The notes beneath the pieces are model-generated. The model made no database searches. It was not told the origin of the DNA and worked only from the letters and a program-made list of their open reading frames with translations. From Liolophura sinensis (taxonomy: Eukaryota > Mollusca > Polyplacophora > Chitonida > Chitonidae): 64,000 nucleotides of DNA. The position numbers were made by a program, and so were the translations under genes. The stretch is taken from NCBI RefSeq assembly GCF_032854445.1, contig NC_088300.1, positions 13,519,370 to 13,583,369 of the forward strand, written 5' to 3'. Positions 1-12,656 of the stretch are shown here, piece by piece; positions within the stretch are counted from its first letter, which is position 1, and each line of letters starts with the position of its first letter.

Positions 1-3000
1 TTTTTTTCTATCTTTTTGGTGATACATGTAGTTATTGATATAGGCTGTTATCGGAGTGTTTTCTCCGCCATAAGGAAGCTTTGTAACATCTGTCAAAAGC
101 GATCTAAATAAACATGTTACCAGTGACACTCGGTCTTTTTTAAAACAAGAAAAGCAAAGATAAATTTCCCCGTGGAGGTTTCGTTACTAAGATCAAATAT
201 CCACTCAGTATTGATCATGTCATCTCAGCGATCTGCTGTAAAAAGCCTTCCGCCATGTTGCCCACGACAGCCAGTTTGTCTTGTTGAGTAGATCATATGG
301 CTTTTGAGACTTGGGCTAGCATCGTTATGCTGCTGGCAGACAAAAGTCTACAGACATTTAAAACATTCTTATCCTGCAATGAAAGCAAGTGAAACGGCAC
401 TAAGCTCTGAGCGACAGGTTGAGTGATGTCTGCGAGCTGGGTCCTCACCGATGCAAGGTTATTATTTGTTTTCACACATTTGTTTTACACGGACGTTCGC
501 AATATTTATATCTGAATGAAGGACCCGAAGGCGTGCATGAATAGAAAGCGCCCCCACTTAGATTTATTTTTAGAAGCACCCGCAAATACACCTTTTTGGT
601 TCAGTAATGCGGGAGTCAAAATTAAATTGAGTTACCGAAAATGAAGCAGGATACATTTCTCTTCATGTTTCCACTCAGATTTAAATTCAGTGCTTACTTT
701 CCCATACTGCGGCCGTCATGTAAGTGAAATATTCTTGGGTACGACGTAAAACACCAATCAAATAAACAAATATATTCTACTCCTTATCGTTCTACATGTA
801 GATTACGTTAATACTGAAGACAACGTGAGACTGATATTACTAGTATACCACCCACCTGAGTCCATCTACTTTTAACTCGCCATGTGAGTAATGATCCGAA
901 TTATTTTCGTGAGATGGCAGAGTTGTGATTTGACCACGATAACGGTACATTCTAGGTGTAGATGACTTATCGGCTGTATTTAACCGGGTACAGGTGGGCA
1001 TGTGAGCGAGCATCGGTCGAGAGTTGTGAGCGCGCTGTTTGTTTACAGAATTAGTCTCAGAGCACAGGTGTCAAAACCACGATAACACTGCTCCAGTCCA
1101 AAACCACTGCTCCGTTCTGTTTGTTTTTCCGATAAAATGGTGCGAAGTCTTCGGTCATAGAAAGGGTGTGTTGGCGGCAATTAGAAGTCGCCTATCTTAC
1201 CTTTATTGCTGTTTCAACGCGCTCACACACGCCGAGGCCGGGTTTGTTTATTCAAGTATTCAGGCGTTCTTGCCAGAGAGCGACTTGCAGCTTTACGCGA
1301 AACTATCCGGCTCTCCCACTCTCTCGATGGTTTGGCTTGCGCTAAACAGTGAAACGAAGCGAGTGTGAGGCAATACAAACCTACTGCGAAAAGCGTCAAT
1401 AGCTGACACTGTGACAGCTTGTTTGTATGCGTATAGTTTTCAACCCGAGCCAAACTCTCTTATAATACAGCTGTGAAAACCTCAAAGCCGCAGACCTAAC
1501 GCGAAGGTATAACAAACTGTATTGACTATTACATTGTAACACATTGTAAAAAAACGGAAACAAGTGACAAACTTGTGCTGGCAGTGGCTGTACAACAAAC
1601 ATCTCCCTCTGTGGTCCTCAAGACCAAACTCTGTATTGTCCCGAAATCTCCATACAGTTACTGATATTTGCTTCATATTTTCGGTGTCATGTTTTCACAT
1701 ATTTTTTTTTAAATTATTATTTTTCTGTTTTGAAACCACAAATCCCAGAGCAGTGAATTCATCTCATTTGATCATAAAAGTTAAGGATCAAAGGTATAAA
1801 TATGTGAGTGGAAATAACGAATGGTAAATTAATTATCCATCCGTTCCCATTCCTAGAATCAACTCCTGCCTCTTGTTTGACCTTCGCATCTATTAATATT
1901 GCACATAGGTAAATTAGTCTGGTCACGTGAAGGATCAATGATCAGTGTCCAGTTGGTGTGGTGTATAGGTCTACACTGACAATCATGACGGTATGCCGGC
2001 CAGCCACGCCCGGGTTGATACACTACATAAGGCAAAGTTATCATATATGTATCAAAATATAAATGGATGTGGCTGGCCATTTCGAAAAATGTTCGTGGCT
2101 TTCAAGTCCAAATATTTCAGATATCATAGCTGTAAAAATAAAATTCGAAATGGATTTTTATTTTGTTAATTCCTATCCCTAATAAATATTGAACCATGTT
2201 AGATTATTTGTGTAGGTGTACAATGAAGCCTGTTTATTAACATCAGATATCAGTGTTGTGCCATTGAAATCAATTAACATCTTAAAACTTGGTATGCTGC
2301 AAAGAAAACTATACACTTGAACAAAATTTTGTTTTTTCGAAAATCATTTTAGGTAACTTCAAAGCTTCTTTCATTGGAATAAGCGCGTCTTGTGATGAAT
2401 TAAAAGATTGTAAAAAGCTTCATATGTGTTTTGGCCACAGAAAGGCATGCAATTTACGTTAGAAATACTTAAAGCTTGATTTTCTGGTTTCCATCAGGCG
2501 TACACTGACAGATACTAATTCTGTTCAGTGTTAATGGTTAAAGAAGGTGAGAAAATTGTTGGCGAGTTGGTAACAGTTTGTAGACTTGAGTTTTGATTGG
2601 GGACTGGTCAGTGTGGTGTCGGGTGATCTTGGCGAGTTGTGGACAGCGAGGTAATTGTCACCACATCTCCAAGATAAGGACTAGTTCCCACGAGTGTCCA
2701 CACTGGACTTTTGACCACCTGGGATCTGCAGTCAGATCCGATATGATTCCGATTACAATTCCACGCGAATGTTACATATTTAGTGCCGACTGTTCCTGGC
2801 AGGACACCTGGCGTGGCACACTGAAGGAACAAGCGTGTAGGCATCTCTAGACAAGAGCCCCATCGCGATTGTAATAGGCTCACCTTTCTAGGTTAATGTT
2901 GTCAAAATTCGCTTGACAAAGGCACCACCTTACCTCATACGGTGATCTTATGAACTATCTCTTTTTCCGCTGACATGTCAGTTGCTGCTAAATTCAATTC

Positions 3001-4559
3001 GCGAATCGCTTGTTAACTTTTGTTATAGATTGTTAACTATCCGAGATTAATTTCGCGCCCCTGATTTTTCCCCTTCAGCCAATATAGATAATCATAGTTT
3101 TTAAGCATGTCACGATGAATTATGACAATAATTTTTACTACTAGTATATATCAGATTCGGGAGCAATTTCCTACAAGGATCTATACATGCTCTAAGAAAT
3201 GGTATAATTGTGGACGACGCAGTGCTTTTTTTAAAGACATAAACGACACATCGGCGCTATAAAGTCGATGCCTTTAGGGGAAAATACAGATTAAGAATGA
3301 TCATAACTCCTGTGCGTGTACCAGTCTGTATTCTAATGTCCTGATATACAGAAGTTCCTGCATATCTACCTTATTCCAGGGAGCAAAGTCATTTAATCAA
3401 AATAAAATTATTGTCAGTAATTCTAAAACGTATACCAAATGTAAAGGAATAATATGTGCCAGTAAATAATTAATTGTCATAAATCATACTCTTCTCTAAA
3501 AGATAAAATAAAACGGAATTTTTACACTGGTCATTTATCATTTTTCGAAAGAAATTCTTCATTTTTAGATATTATTGCATAAGTGTACCGGCCAGAAAAA
3601 AGCATGTCTTAAAGACAACGTAGTCATGTGACGAGCACGTGATTAAGCCCCTACTGACAGCCTGTGTGGGATCACAGCTGAACACCGTATGATTCAGAAC
3701 AGAAAATATCGGCAAGCAGAATCGTACACGATAACCGTGACTCTAGACATGCAAAAATACACAGTTTTTAAACACAAATCCTCCAAGATGTTATTAAGTG
3801 AATGAGTAAACAGGTTTAAAATGAAAGACAACAGGTTCAAAATTAAAACAACCTATAACGCATATATCATAAATGTTTCTTCTGAAAACTAAACAACATC
3901 AAGCTTATGAATATTTATGCTTATATAGCTTATACATATATATTTCGTATTACCTATATTTTCAAACGCATTCTCCCTGATAATATTACATATTTTCTTT
4001 TAACTTAAATCGGCTATAAAATAATGATTGTGAATATATTGACAATTTTCGCACAAATTACCTAGGAGTTTTCTTCAAAATTACTGTATATTTATACCTT
4101 GTTGAGTTCATCAAATTATGCTACCTACTTATAATAAGGTTGCTCATATATTGTTTTTATAATATAATTTAATACAGAAATAATTACACATTTGTTTAAA
4201 TTTGATCATATGTAAATTCTTTTTAACCATTGATTTACGAAATTCATATTGCGATAAAAAATGATTCCCAAGATTTTCTGTGTCTTTTGTTCCAAAGATA
4301 TGCTTTCTTGATCATAAGGGTCAGATTGTTTTGCACATCATTGTGTATTTACTTTGATGTTTCTATACGAGTATGTTCCACGTGCCCTCGTCCACGCTAA
4401 TAATACTCTTGTGCAAGATGTGGCATGCTGGAGGTGTGTGTTTTTGCACATTTAGGCAAGGTGAATAGGTCGAGTACACAGGTTTAACCCGGGAGCGTGT
4501 TAGCCACCCTATAAGCCACACCTCGTCGGATATTGCTAAAAGAAAACGGAGAGAAGAAC
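1..4559. other. Intergenic DNA upstream of Six3/6, no gene recognised
   Basis: No ORF here has recognisable family motifs; the open frames are short and overlap on both strands (for example 1039-1368 + against 1223-1453 -). A SINE 3' fragment sits at 701-775. The stretch from about 3400 to 4350 is very AT-rich. Around 1000-1400 and 2590-2880 the sequence is less AT-rich and could hold conserved noncoding or distal regulatory DNA, but this is inference from composition only. Confidence 0.6.
701..775 (+). repeat. SINE family A, 3' fragment
   Basis: The sequence matches the 3' domain of the element at 23531-23763: a GGCCGTC block, GTAAGTGAAATATTCTTG, GGTACGACGTAAAACACC, then AATCAAATAAACAAAT. 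Only the tail is present, consistent with a 5'-truncated or decayed copy. It lies about 4.2 kb upstream of the Six3/6 start codon. Confidence 0.75.
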
Positions 4560-5002
4560 GATCAAAGATCACTCATGCGGTCCCCGTTTTGTTTACCTAG
4601 AGGATGACTGACAGATATCGACATTGATTGACGTGCTAGTGGCTGTGACGTAGTGGGGGAGAGCTCGACGGGCCAATCAGAATGGGCAGGGTTAATGGCT
4701 TCCCGTGGCAGACTGATTAGTAAGGCAGTAATAGGACGGTCAGTGGATAAATGTGGGTACATTTCAGCCGATTTGACCGCTCCACCCAGGTACTTACCAG
4801 CTTGACAAGGTGATCATAGTTTGCGTTGCCAAATTCTTCGGACAGTGTTTGATACAGACGGCTCAAAGTGGTTTTAGGAAGAGTGTTTGAGGGGTGAACA
4901 GACCATTCTGTAAAGCGTGTCTATAACACGACGACTGATTATACAGGGTTAAACCCTATGTGTGTTATACTGCGGGTAGCGCCCGATAGCTGACTCGGAA
5001 CC
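4560..5002 (+). promoter_or_regulatory. Probable Six3/6 promoter and 5' UTR
   Basis: This is the segment directly upstream of the Six3/6 start codon. A GGCCAATCAG box (CCAAT at 4673-4677) and a CRE-like GTGACGTAG around 4645 lie about 330-360 bp before the ATG. No clear TATA box is seen at a suitable distance, so the transcription start is not fixed. An in-frame TGA at 4991-4993, four codons before the ATG, means the coding frame does not extend further upstream in this exon. Promoter status is inferred from position and motifs; a noncoding upstream exon cannot be excluded. Confidence 0.45.
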
Positions 5003-5574
5003 ATGTTTCACCTACCAATGTTACATTTTACACCAAATCAGGTGGCACAGGTATGTGAGACTCTAGAGGAAAGCGGGGACATAGAGAGATTAGGACGGTT
5101 CCTCTGGTCACTACCCGTCAATCCGTCCGCCCGGGAGACACTAAACCAACATGAATCCGTCCTCAGGGCTAGGTCGCTGGTCGCCTTCCACACGGGCAAC
5201 TTCAGAGACTTGTACCATATTTTAGAAACTCACAAATTCACCAAAGCATCTCATGCTAAACTCCAAGCAATGTGGTTAGAAGCTCACTACCAAGAAGCAG
5301 AAAAACTACGCGGGCGCCCCCTGGGACCCGTGGACAAATACCGCGTGAGGAAGAAGTTCCCACTGCCGAGGACAATCTGGGACGGAGAACAGAAAACTCA
5401 CTGTTTTAAAGAAAGGACTAGAAATCTGCTCAGAGAGTGGTATCTGCAAGATCCTTACCCCAATCCGTCTAAAAAACGGGAGCTTGCTGACGGTACAGGA
5501 CTGACGCCGACACAAGTTGGGAACTGGTTTAAAAATCGACGGCAACGTGACAGGGCTGCGGCAGCCAAAAATAG
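5003..5574 (+). CDS. Six3/6: Six3/6 (Optix) homeobox transcription factor, exon 1
   Basis: This exon encodes residues 1-190 plus two bases of codon 191. Residues about 7-120 form a SIX domain (start [11 protein letters not shown], then [14 protein letters not shown] and [13 protein letters not shown]). The homeodomain follows at about 128-187, with recognition helix [14 protein letters not shown]. Trp-175, Lys-177 and Asn-178 correspond to homeodomain positions 48, 50 and 51. The N-terminus and the [20 protein letters not shown] linker are diagnostic of the Six3/6 subclass rather than Six1/2 or Six4/5. Family members are nuclear DNA-binding regulators of anterior head, brain and eye patterning and can repress through Groucho/TLE; residues 9-21 resemble the eh1-like Groucho contact. 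The ATG has A at -3 and an in-frame TGA 12 bases upstream. The exon ends AAT AG before donor GTAGGT. The genomic frame would meet TAG at 5576-5578, inside the donor, so splicing is needed for the full protein. Confidence 0.97.
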
Positions 5575-5950
5575 GTAGGTGTATAAAGACTTGTAAAAGT
5601 CTAGTTATTTATTTTCATTCAGTCAGTATAAATTTTGTCTCTGTGACTCTAGCTGTTTTAATGTTTTCTTTCAAATTAGCTATAAATTATTCGTATGTTA
5701 TATGGACTTACACACATGAATGATGCATGTTGTATTGCATTATTTGGTGTGATAATGCCGTGTAAATACTTCGTGAAGGAACGGTTAACTCATAACCTAA
5801 AGTAGACACAATACTATTAATGTTTTATTATGGTTTGCAAATTGGTAAATGATTGCGACTAGGTTGAACCTGGGCGCTGCGGTACACACGGTAATTGTAA
5901 CACAAATGCGATCCTCTGCCCTTTTAGCCTCTGGGTAGAATAAGTGTAGA

Positions 5951-6000
5951 ACGGTAGCGGATATTTCTGCTCCCTCAAGAAAGAGCTCGATCGCTACCGT
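5951..6000. repeat. Short inverted repeat in intron 1
   Basis: ACGGTAGCG at 5951-5959 is the exact reverse complement of CGCTACCGT at 5992-6000, with 32 bases between. It could form a 9-bp stem in RNA or be a split binding site. No function can be assigned. Confidence 0.6.
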
Positions 6001-7158
6001 AGTTCACAATTTCCTGGCCCCTCTTCTCTGTGATCCAGCTTCCTGGGCCAGGGCACCAATTCAATTCCAGGTTTATTTTGAAGACAACAATCCTCAATCA
6101 ATACTCAGTACCCAGGAGGGAGACACAGAAACTGAAATAAACATCAAAACCTTGCGTGAATAATCCATAATTCTTCAATCATGGGAATTGAAAAAATCAA
6201 GAAAAAAATAAGAATAAATCAATATAAAATATAAAACAGAATAATTTGTTTGAAGATACTGTGTAATGTGTCAACACTTGAGCAGCAAGTCACTAAGTGA
6301 AATTGTTGAATTGATGAGGATTAAGCAACATTGTACCATTGTTGTTGTATATTGTCGTATTGATCAACCTTTTTCTTAAGTTAAGAAATTGATGGATAAG
6401 TAATTTTATTTTAGTTATCCGTACCAGACTCAAATTAAAAATAGACCTGTACTTTGTCGTTGTTAAGAGGTCGTCTGCAGGGTAATGTCTGACTTTATCA
6501 AGTGTAGGTTGTGTTAGTCGAGGACTGCATGCCAGGTAAGCGGATTGTACTTCTTGTATAAACGTTACCCTTCGAACTACATGCAGAAAAAGCCAAAATT
6601 TTGAAGAGTAAAAAATCGAGTTACACATTTTTTCAGATAAACCTGTATACTTTAGGCGATGTATTCAGTCCTATCAAATTTAAAATACCAAGAGTATATT
6701 TACTGATATTTTCTTTATCATTTACTGCTGCTATAAACTACAAATCTAGTTTCAAATCACAGCTTTCATTATACATATGCAGGACAGAATTTTGGTTTGC
6801 GAATTTTGTTTCAGTATGACACATGGTGGATAAGGACCAAAATTATGTTTAATTAATTAAGGCCACAAGAAAAATATAGATTTAAAAATGTGACCCATTA
6901 TGAATTCTTGTAACACTCAAAAATACGTTGAAATAAATTAAAAAAAAAAACACACTCACCTATGTAGCTTTGTTTAATAGAAATAATAAATTGTAAGTTT
7001 TGCTTAATAAATTGTTAGTTTGCTTCCTAAAACACTAACAAGGCCTTTAACTGTTCAGGTTGAAAAATAATTCTGTCTATATCTTGTACATTGAAGCCTC
7101 GTGAATTTTTTCTCCCTCAGTTAGATCAAAAAATGTTTTCCTCTTCACGACTGATACG

Positions 7159-7190
7159 AAATTTTAAGAAATCACAATTTCTTAAAATTT
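7159..7190. repeat. Perfect 14-bp hairpin in intron 1
   Basis: The arm AAATTTTAAGAAAT (7159-7172) and its exact reverse complement (7177-7190) flank the loop CACA. A run of T follows directly. The arms are AT-rich, so chance is possible, but a 14-bp perfect stem with a 4-base loop is notable. Confidence 0.7.
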
Positions 7191-10100
7191 TTTTTTTATT
7201 TTTAGCCCTTAGATGGCAGTTGTACCTGGACTACAACTTTGTCTCACGAATGGAAAAGAATATCCAGCCGTTTCTGATTCTTGATTTCCCTTGTAAAGTT
7301 TGTTCTAAATAGACCACGTGATTTGAACTGTGAATTTTGGTTTTTGGAGGATTTTGCCCTTTTGTCAACAGAAAAATGTAATAAACACCGTCACTAAAAT
7401 ATTGTTGAAATTTCAGAGTCATTCACTATTTTCCAGTAAACACATACGAGATATACAATGCAAGGATGAACCTATATTATTTAGCAATATTTATTGACAG
7501 ACTGGAAGCGTGTTCAGTTTTCTCGAAACTATTAAGTGTATAGCTTGCATACATATGCGTTGATTAGAAACCAAAAAATCAAATACCACTTGTGGTCGTT
7601 TTTGAAACTTAAAACCGATGGTTGTTGCACATAGTAGACTTTTATACATATATATATATATCTTGAACAAAGATGTAATATAGATAAAGGAGCTATGTTT
7701 GACAATCATTTTATGGACATGTATCTCAGAGATATGTGAGGTACAGAATTTTCGAATCTTACACGACTATATCACAAAAAAAGAAGAGTGAATGCATGGT
7801 TTTTGTACACTTAATGTAATACTGGATAGTAATGGATAACTCTACATTTCTCAACATACTATTTACCGGAGTCTCTAGTCTGTTGAAGCTATTGTAACGA
7901 TTGCAGTTTTACAATCAATTATAACCGCCATTATACGTAATGCACGACTTGGCATGAATGCGAACGACATTAAGCCAAATGACGAAAGGAACAATTTTTT
8001 GTGCAACATTTCTGGCTAACATACACCGTGCTTAGGTTGTGTCCATTATAGCTTCATTTAATATTTATGGAACAAAAGTTACTTTATCGTTTTTCTCACG
8101 CAATTCGCCTGATGTTGTCTATTGTCGACGTTTTAAGAGAAATGTATATCGTTTATCTGTGCATAGCGTATATATATGGAGCTTTTCAAGTTAGACTGTT
8201 GGCTCTGCATCGTCAGGAGGCCTACCGAGTGGGTCTGTTAATGAACGCTCAGAGATATGCCTGTGTCACCAAAGTGAAATCCCCCAAGGGTACAGGTCGT
8301 GAATACACGAGACAAAGTTACTGTATCGAAAAAGAAGCGACTTGACAAAGTCTTGGGATAGTGTGTGTTTGGCAGAGGTGGGTGTTACTGTATAGTAGTT
8401 TGGGGGTCAGCGAGGGAGGGACATTGCCGGTGGGCAGAGTGCTGACTTGAAACCTCCACCTGGGCATAGCTTCCCCGGCCCTGAGGACAGGTTATCACCC
8501 CGAGCCACACCATGTTTGTTCTGTCTAAATTGACATTTTTCTTGCCGTTTGCGAAGTGTTAAGTTCTAATGTTATTAGAGAAAGGTTTGTTTATCCCCGT
8601 TCTCGTAAGAACACAAGACACACGCTCTTGACATGGTAGCTCTGTCAAGGGCCGGGCTATGATTCTGCCCCTTTCCTCGCCAAATATCTCCTGTTTATTC
8701 GACTAAAGCCGGGTTTTAATCTTCCCCTAAGTGTTGACGCCTCACACCTGTCTCTCACATCGACCTACAAGGGGTCGGTACGATCTCAAGTGTGCGCCTT
8801 GCCCGTGGAAACGTCGAGACGTTCCCGTGTACGACAGTGGCAGTCAGGTCTAAGCGCCTGTCAAAAGTTTAATTTACATTGGTTTGAAGTACATTAAAGT
8901 GTAGCACTTCACCTAGCAGATACACGGGCTCTCGAGAAATTATTTGCACTGGAACTGTTCAACAATAGACAGAGCCTCTGGTAAAATAATTATTTTTCTT
9001 CTCCATGGTTATTCAGTAGGTCTTTTTGACCGTTAATAATGGAACAAGAATTCCTTGCAGTCACTAAATTTTAATTATTTTTATTCAGTGTACTGCATTT
9101 TGTTATACTAGATTTTGAGCTAAGACTGTTCTTAAGCTTTAAAGTTATCATTTATAAATGAAACCATCTTACAAGAAACATTTTTTTTTCAAAGGAAAGG
9201 AATATAAATGTTTACAAAAATTATGTACCTAAGAAAACTTGATCAGTATCAGTGAAAAAATAGTCAGGCAACTTAGATATTATCAAATTTACGTTTGGAG
9301 AGAACTACACATTAAAATTCGTCCGGACATTTTTTATTTCCGTTCTCCCTCAAATTTGACGGGAGAACTGCAAGACACCGAAAACAAACAGCGACCCCTA
9401 TCGGGATGAAGTTATTGTAGCTCAAAACGAACCATTGTTCCCATTGTAAGGACACATCTGATTGGATAAGAGGTCGGTTTTCGTGACCAGAGAGGACAGA
9501 TGTAATGAGTCACGAGGAAACAAAACTGGCCGTCACTCACACGGCCCTTGTGTTAGTTTCTCTGCCGGATAACTGTCAGTTTTCTGTTCAAATCGAGCTC
9601 ATGTCTTGCCAACCTCGTGGTCCGAAAAGCCGGTTGTAATCCTCTGAAGCCTTGTGCTCCCGCTACCGCGCCAATGCTCTTTGACGTCTGTCCTGTTACC
9701 AGTTCCCTCCCTCAGCTCACTGGTTATCTTCTAGCTACAGTTCAATTGTCCAGATAAAATAGCTTTGCCAGCCATTAAGGGTTTTCATCCAAGTTTTTTT
9801 TTCTCAGCAAACAACTGGTGCAGTTTGTTCCGTGTTAATTTGCAATATTCGATTCGTGCCAAAATGAGTTATGTTGTGATTTTTTTCACCCCTTTTCGTG
9901 CTCAAACGTCCTGTAGTCGTAGAGTTTAAGCCTGCTTGGTGCCAGCTATCAAGAATTCCAATTTTCTCGGAATTTATCGAATCGGAATTCTCCAAATTAG
10001 AAAAAAAATGTTTTGAATAAACAAGCACGGTAGCATTTAACAAAAAAAAACCAAAAACATTTTATCCCCATTCCACTGAATAATAAGCACAAATGTGAGG

Positions 10101-11720
10101 AGAAAGTGCACCAGATTCGTTAACCGGTACAAAAAGATTAATTTTCTTTAATTTCATCCTCTTTTTACTGTATCCATTGAGGGTTTTTTTGTTTGCCGAA
10201 GTAGGAGCCTGTGGTAGGCACATGCATTAGACATGCATTAATATACAATGTATGTATGTCTGTATTTAGATCTTCTAAATTTATTTTTTCATGACATGAA
10301 ATATTTTGGCACTAATAATTCAGTTTGTCGTTTCTTGTTTAGCCATTTGATACTACTGTGCATTTATTCCGCCTTTTATAACATCTTTTTGCCAGCACTT
10401 ACCAGTGATTAGAGACTGTAAAGAGGTAACTAATTCAATCAAGAGGCTATTAACTGTCGAGTAGAAAATCGCTCAGGGCTGGAAGTGGTTCAGGTGTAGT
10501 TGAACTCTAATTACCCTAACAGACCCATCTCCCTAATTGTTATCTAATCACCAGAAATTAAAGGGTAAATGAAAATTTGCACCTACGCGAGCGGCAAGTG
10601 TTTTATGAGATAGTAGATTGTCCTTCTCTTGGTGCATGGCTGGAGGCGACTTCCGCTGTTTCCAACGCCGATTCTTTTTTAATCATAAGGTGTGGAATCC
10701 CGAAAAGATTAGCTGATGTCATTTTATCATGTAAATATGATTGTCTTTATGTCTCTGTCGTTTAGTTTAAGCGTGCGACTTTCGTCTATTATTGTTATTA
10801 TTAAATAATTTAAAACAGAAAACATGAATCACATTGCCTATCGTGTGCATTCATTCCACTTGATGGCCCGACTACTTCAAAGCGGCAACCTTAGTGTGTT
10901 AACATTAAATTCAGACAAACTAAGCATTGTATAATGCTGAATATGTGTTGAGTAAGCTATGCAATAGTAGAATCAAGCTAACACACTATACACACGTTTA
11001 TATACCTGTCAGTGTATATGCAAAAGAGAAACATTTGAAGAAATCGTAGGTTTATGAAAAGGTGGATCTCTCGTTTGGTTGGGTAAAATTAACCATTATA
11101 GCTAAAAATAGATATTCGTTCTGTCATGCGTTGACCACGCCTCTCTCATTAGCATACTGAGATAATTAACCCAGTTTTCTCGCCCCCAGCGTGACGAGTG
11201 TAATTGTACTCATTTTTTTCTGCATTTTGTCCATGATTGTCTTAAATCTGTCACGTGATCTGGACTGTTTATGCATGGAGAGCACGCAGTACTTGCATAT
11301 CTACTTGCAGATAGGTACTAATATACAACAATACGTATAAAAATACACAGAACATTTTTTGTGATATTTTGACAATGTGGATGCATGTTCAGAAGGCATT
11401 TTCCACCGTTTATTTTTTAGTCAATTTCCTCTTCTGGCATTTTACTCATCTGTAGGCCTGCGTTTGAAAATTCTTTGGGATCGCCCATTTGCTTATGAAG
11501 GTGATTTTCACTGGGCCTTTTCAAGGTTATGCTTTGCTCTAAGCTGTCTCAGTTACATGCATTTTGAGTTCAGTAGTTCTTATAACGACATTAATTCAGT
11601 GATATGTTTGTAACGAGCTCAAGTGCACGACATGTAATGAATATAAAAAATGTTTGGCACGATTGCTTGTAAGTGCGTTAAATAGAGTGTTAAGGTGCCC
11701 ACATTAAGGCTTATATATAA

Positions 11721-11788
11721 AGCTGTCGCCATCGTATAAGTGAAATATTTCTGAGTACGGCGTAAACACCCGTCAAAAAAATAAATAC
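11721..11788 (+). repeat. SINE family A, 3' fragment, in intron 1
   Basis: The tail resembles the family A 3' domain: GTCGCCATCGTATAAGTGAA, then ATATTTCTGAGTACGGCGTA and an A-rich end. The 5' part is missing or decayed. It lies in the sense orientation about 870 bp upstream of the exon 2 acceptor. Confidence 0.7.
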
Positions 11789-12656
11789 GTTTAAATCTTA
11801 GGGGTCCTATTGTATACACATATATTATATGTTTAACGCATCCTGAAAAATAGAGAAAATAAGCTATAATTATGAAAGTAAAATTTCCACAATCTTTCAG
11901 ATGTTTGTTTCACAAGTGTTTTAAGCAAACCACTTGTCGTAGTTCATAAATACTATAATAAAACGTTTAACACACCGGATAAACACCAAATTTTTAAACA
12001 TTTATTTAGAATTAGTAAATGTCAACTCAAAATGTAATCGTTTTACCTCAAAAATATATGCAAATATGAATCCATGTAGTCGGTATATTTTTTTTCGAAA
12101 GTATTTACTTCTGCAAAAAATGCAGTATATAATGCAGATTAGAGAAACATGAGAACTTTCAAACTGCGGTTACTTATCTTAGCACCACTTAAAATTTGGG
12201 CGGAAGCATTTTATGATCAATCATTTGAACTTTTTTGTGGTACTATACCGTTAACTCTGCAGAGCAAAGCTGTTGAAATTTAAAGCCGCAATATTAAAAT
12301 ATATTTTAAAATATGCTATATATTAGACAACGTGCACAACTGTCTTCGGTCAATATTCAGGTCATACCGAATTTTTAAATTTGGTAGTAGGTACTTACTT
12401 GACACGTGAAGGCCTGTTTAACCATATGCTGTGTCGCTGTGAGGAGTTGATCTTTTGAGGTGCCTTCTAATAGCGTGACAGTGAGTCATAGCCAACTTTC
12501 ACAAAACTTCCTAAAGCCAATTTTTCATAACTTTTCTAGTAAATTGCGTCGCCTTATAGCAAGACCCCAGCATTATAAATAAACCCCACAGTTAAACTTT
12601 TCTTTATTAAAATCAGAAAAACAGATTGTTTATGTTTTCATTTTTTTCTCTTACAG

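Larger units (their letters stand above)
5575..12656 (+). other. Six3/6 intron 1 (7,082 bp, phase 2)
   Basis: The donor is AG/GTAGGT at 5575. The acceptor is a pyrimidine-rich stretch ending TTCTCTTACAG at 12656. Joining the exons gives AAT AGA TTG CAC and keeps the frame open. No convincing coding exon was found inside. The intron holds two short hairpins (5951-6000 and 7159-7190), a SINE fragment (11721-11788), short TA runs near 7646-7662, and two less AT-rich stretches (about 8380-8860 and 9350-9760) that are candidates for intronic enhancers. A small intermediate exon that keeps phase cannot be ruled out without transcript data. Confidence 0.85.
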
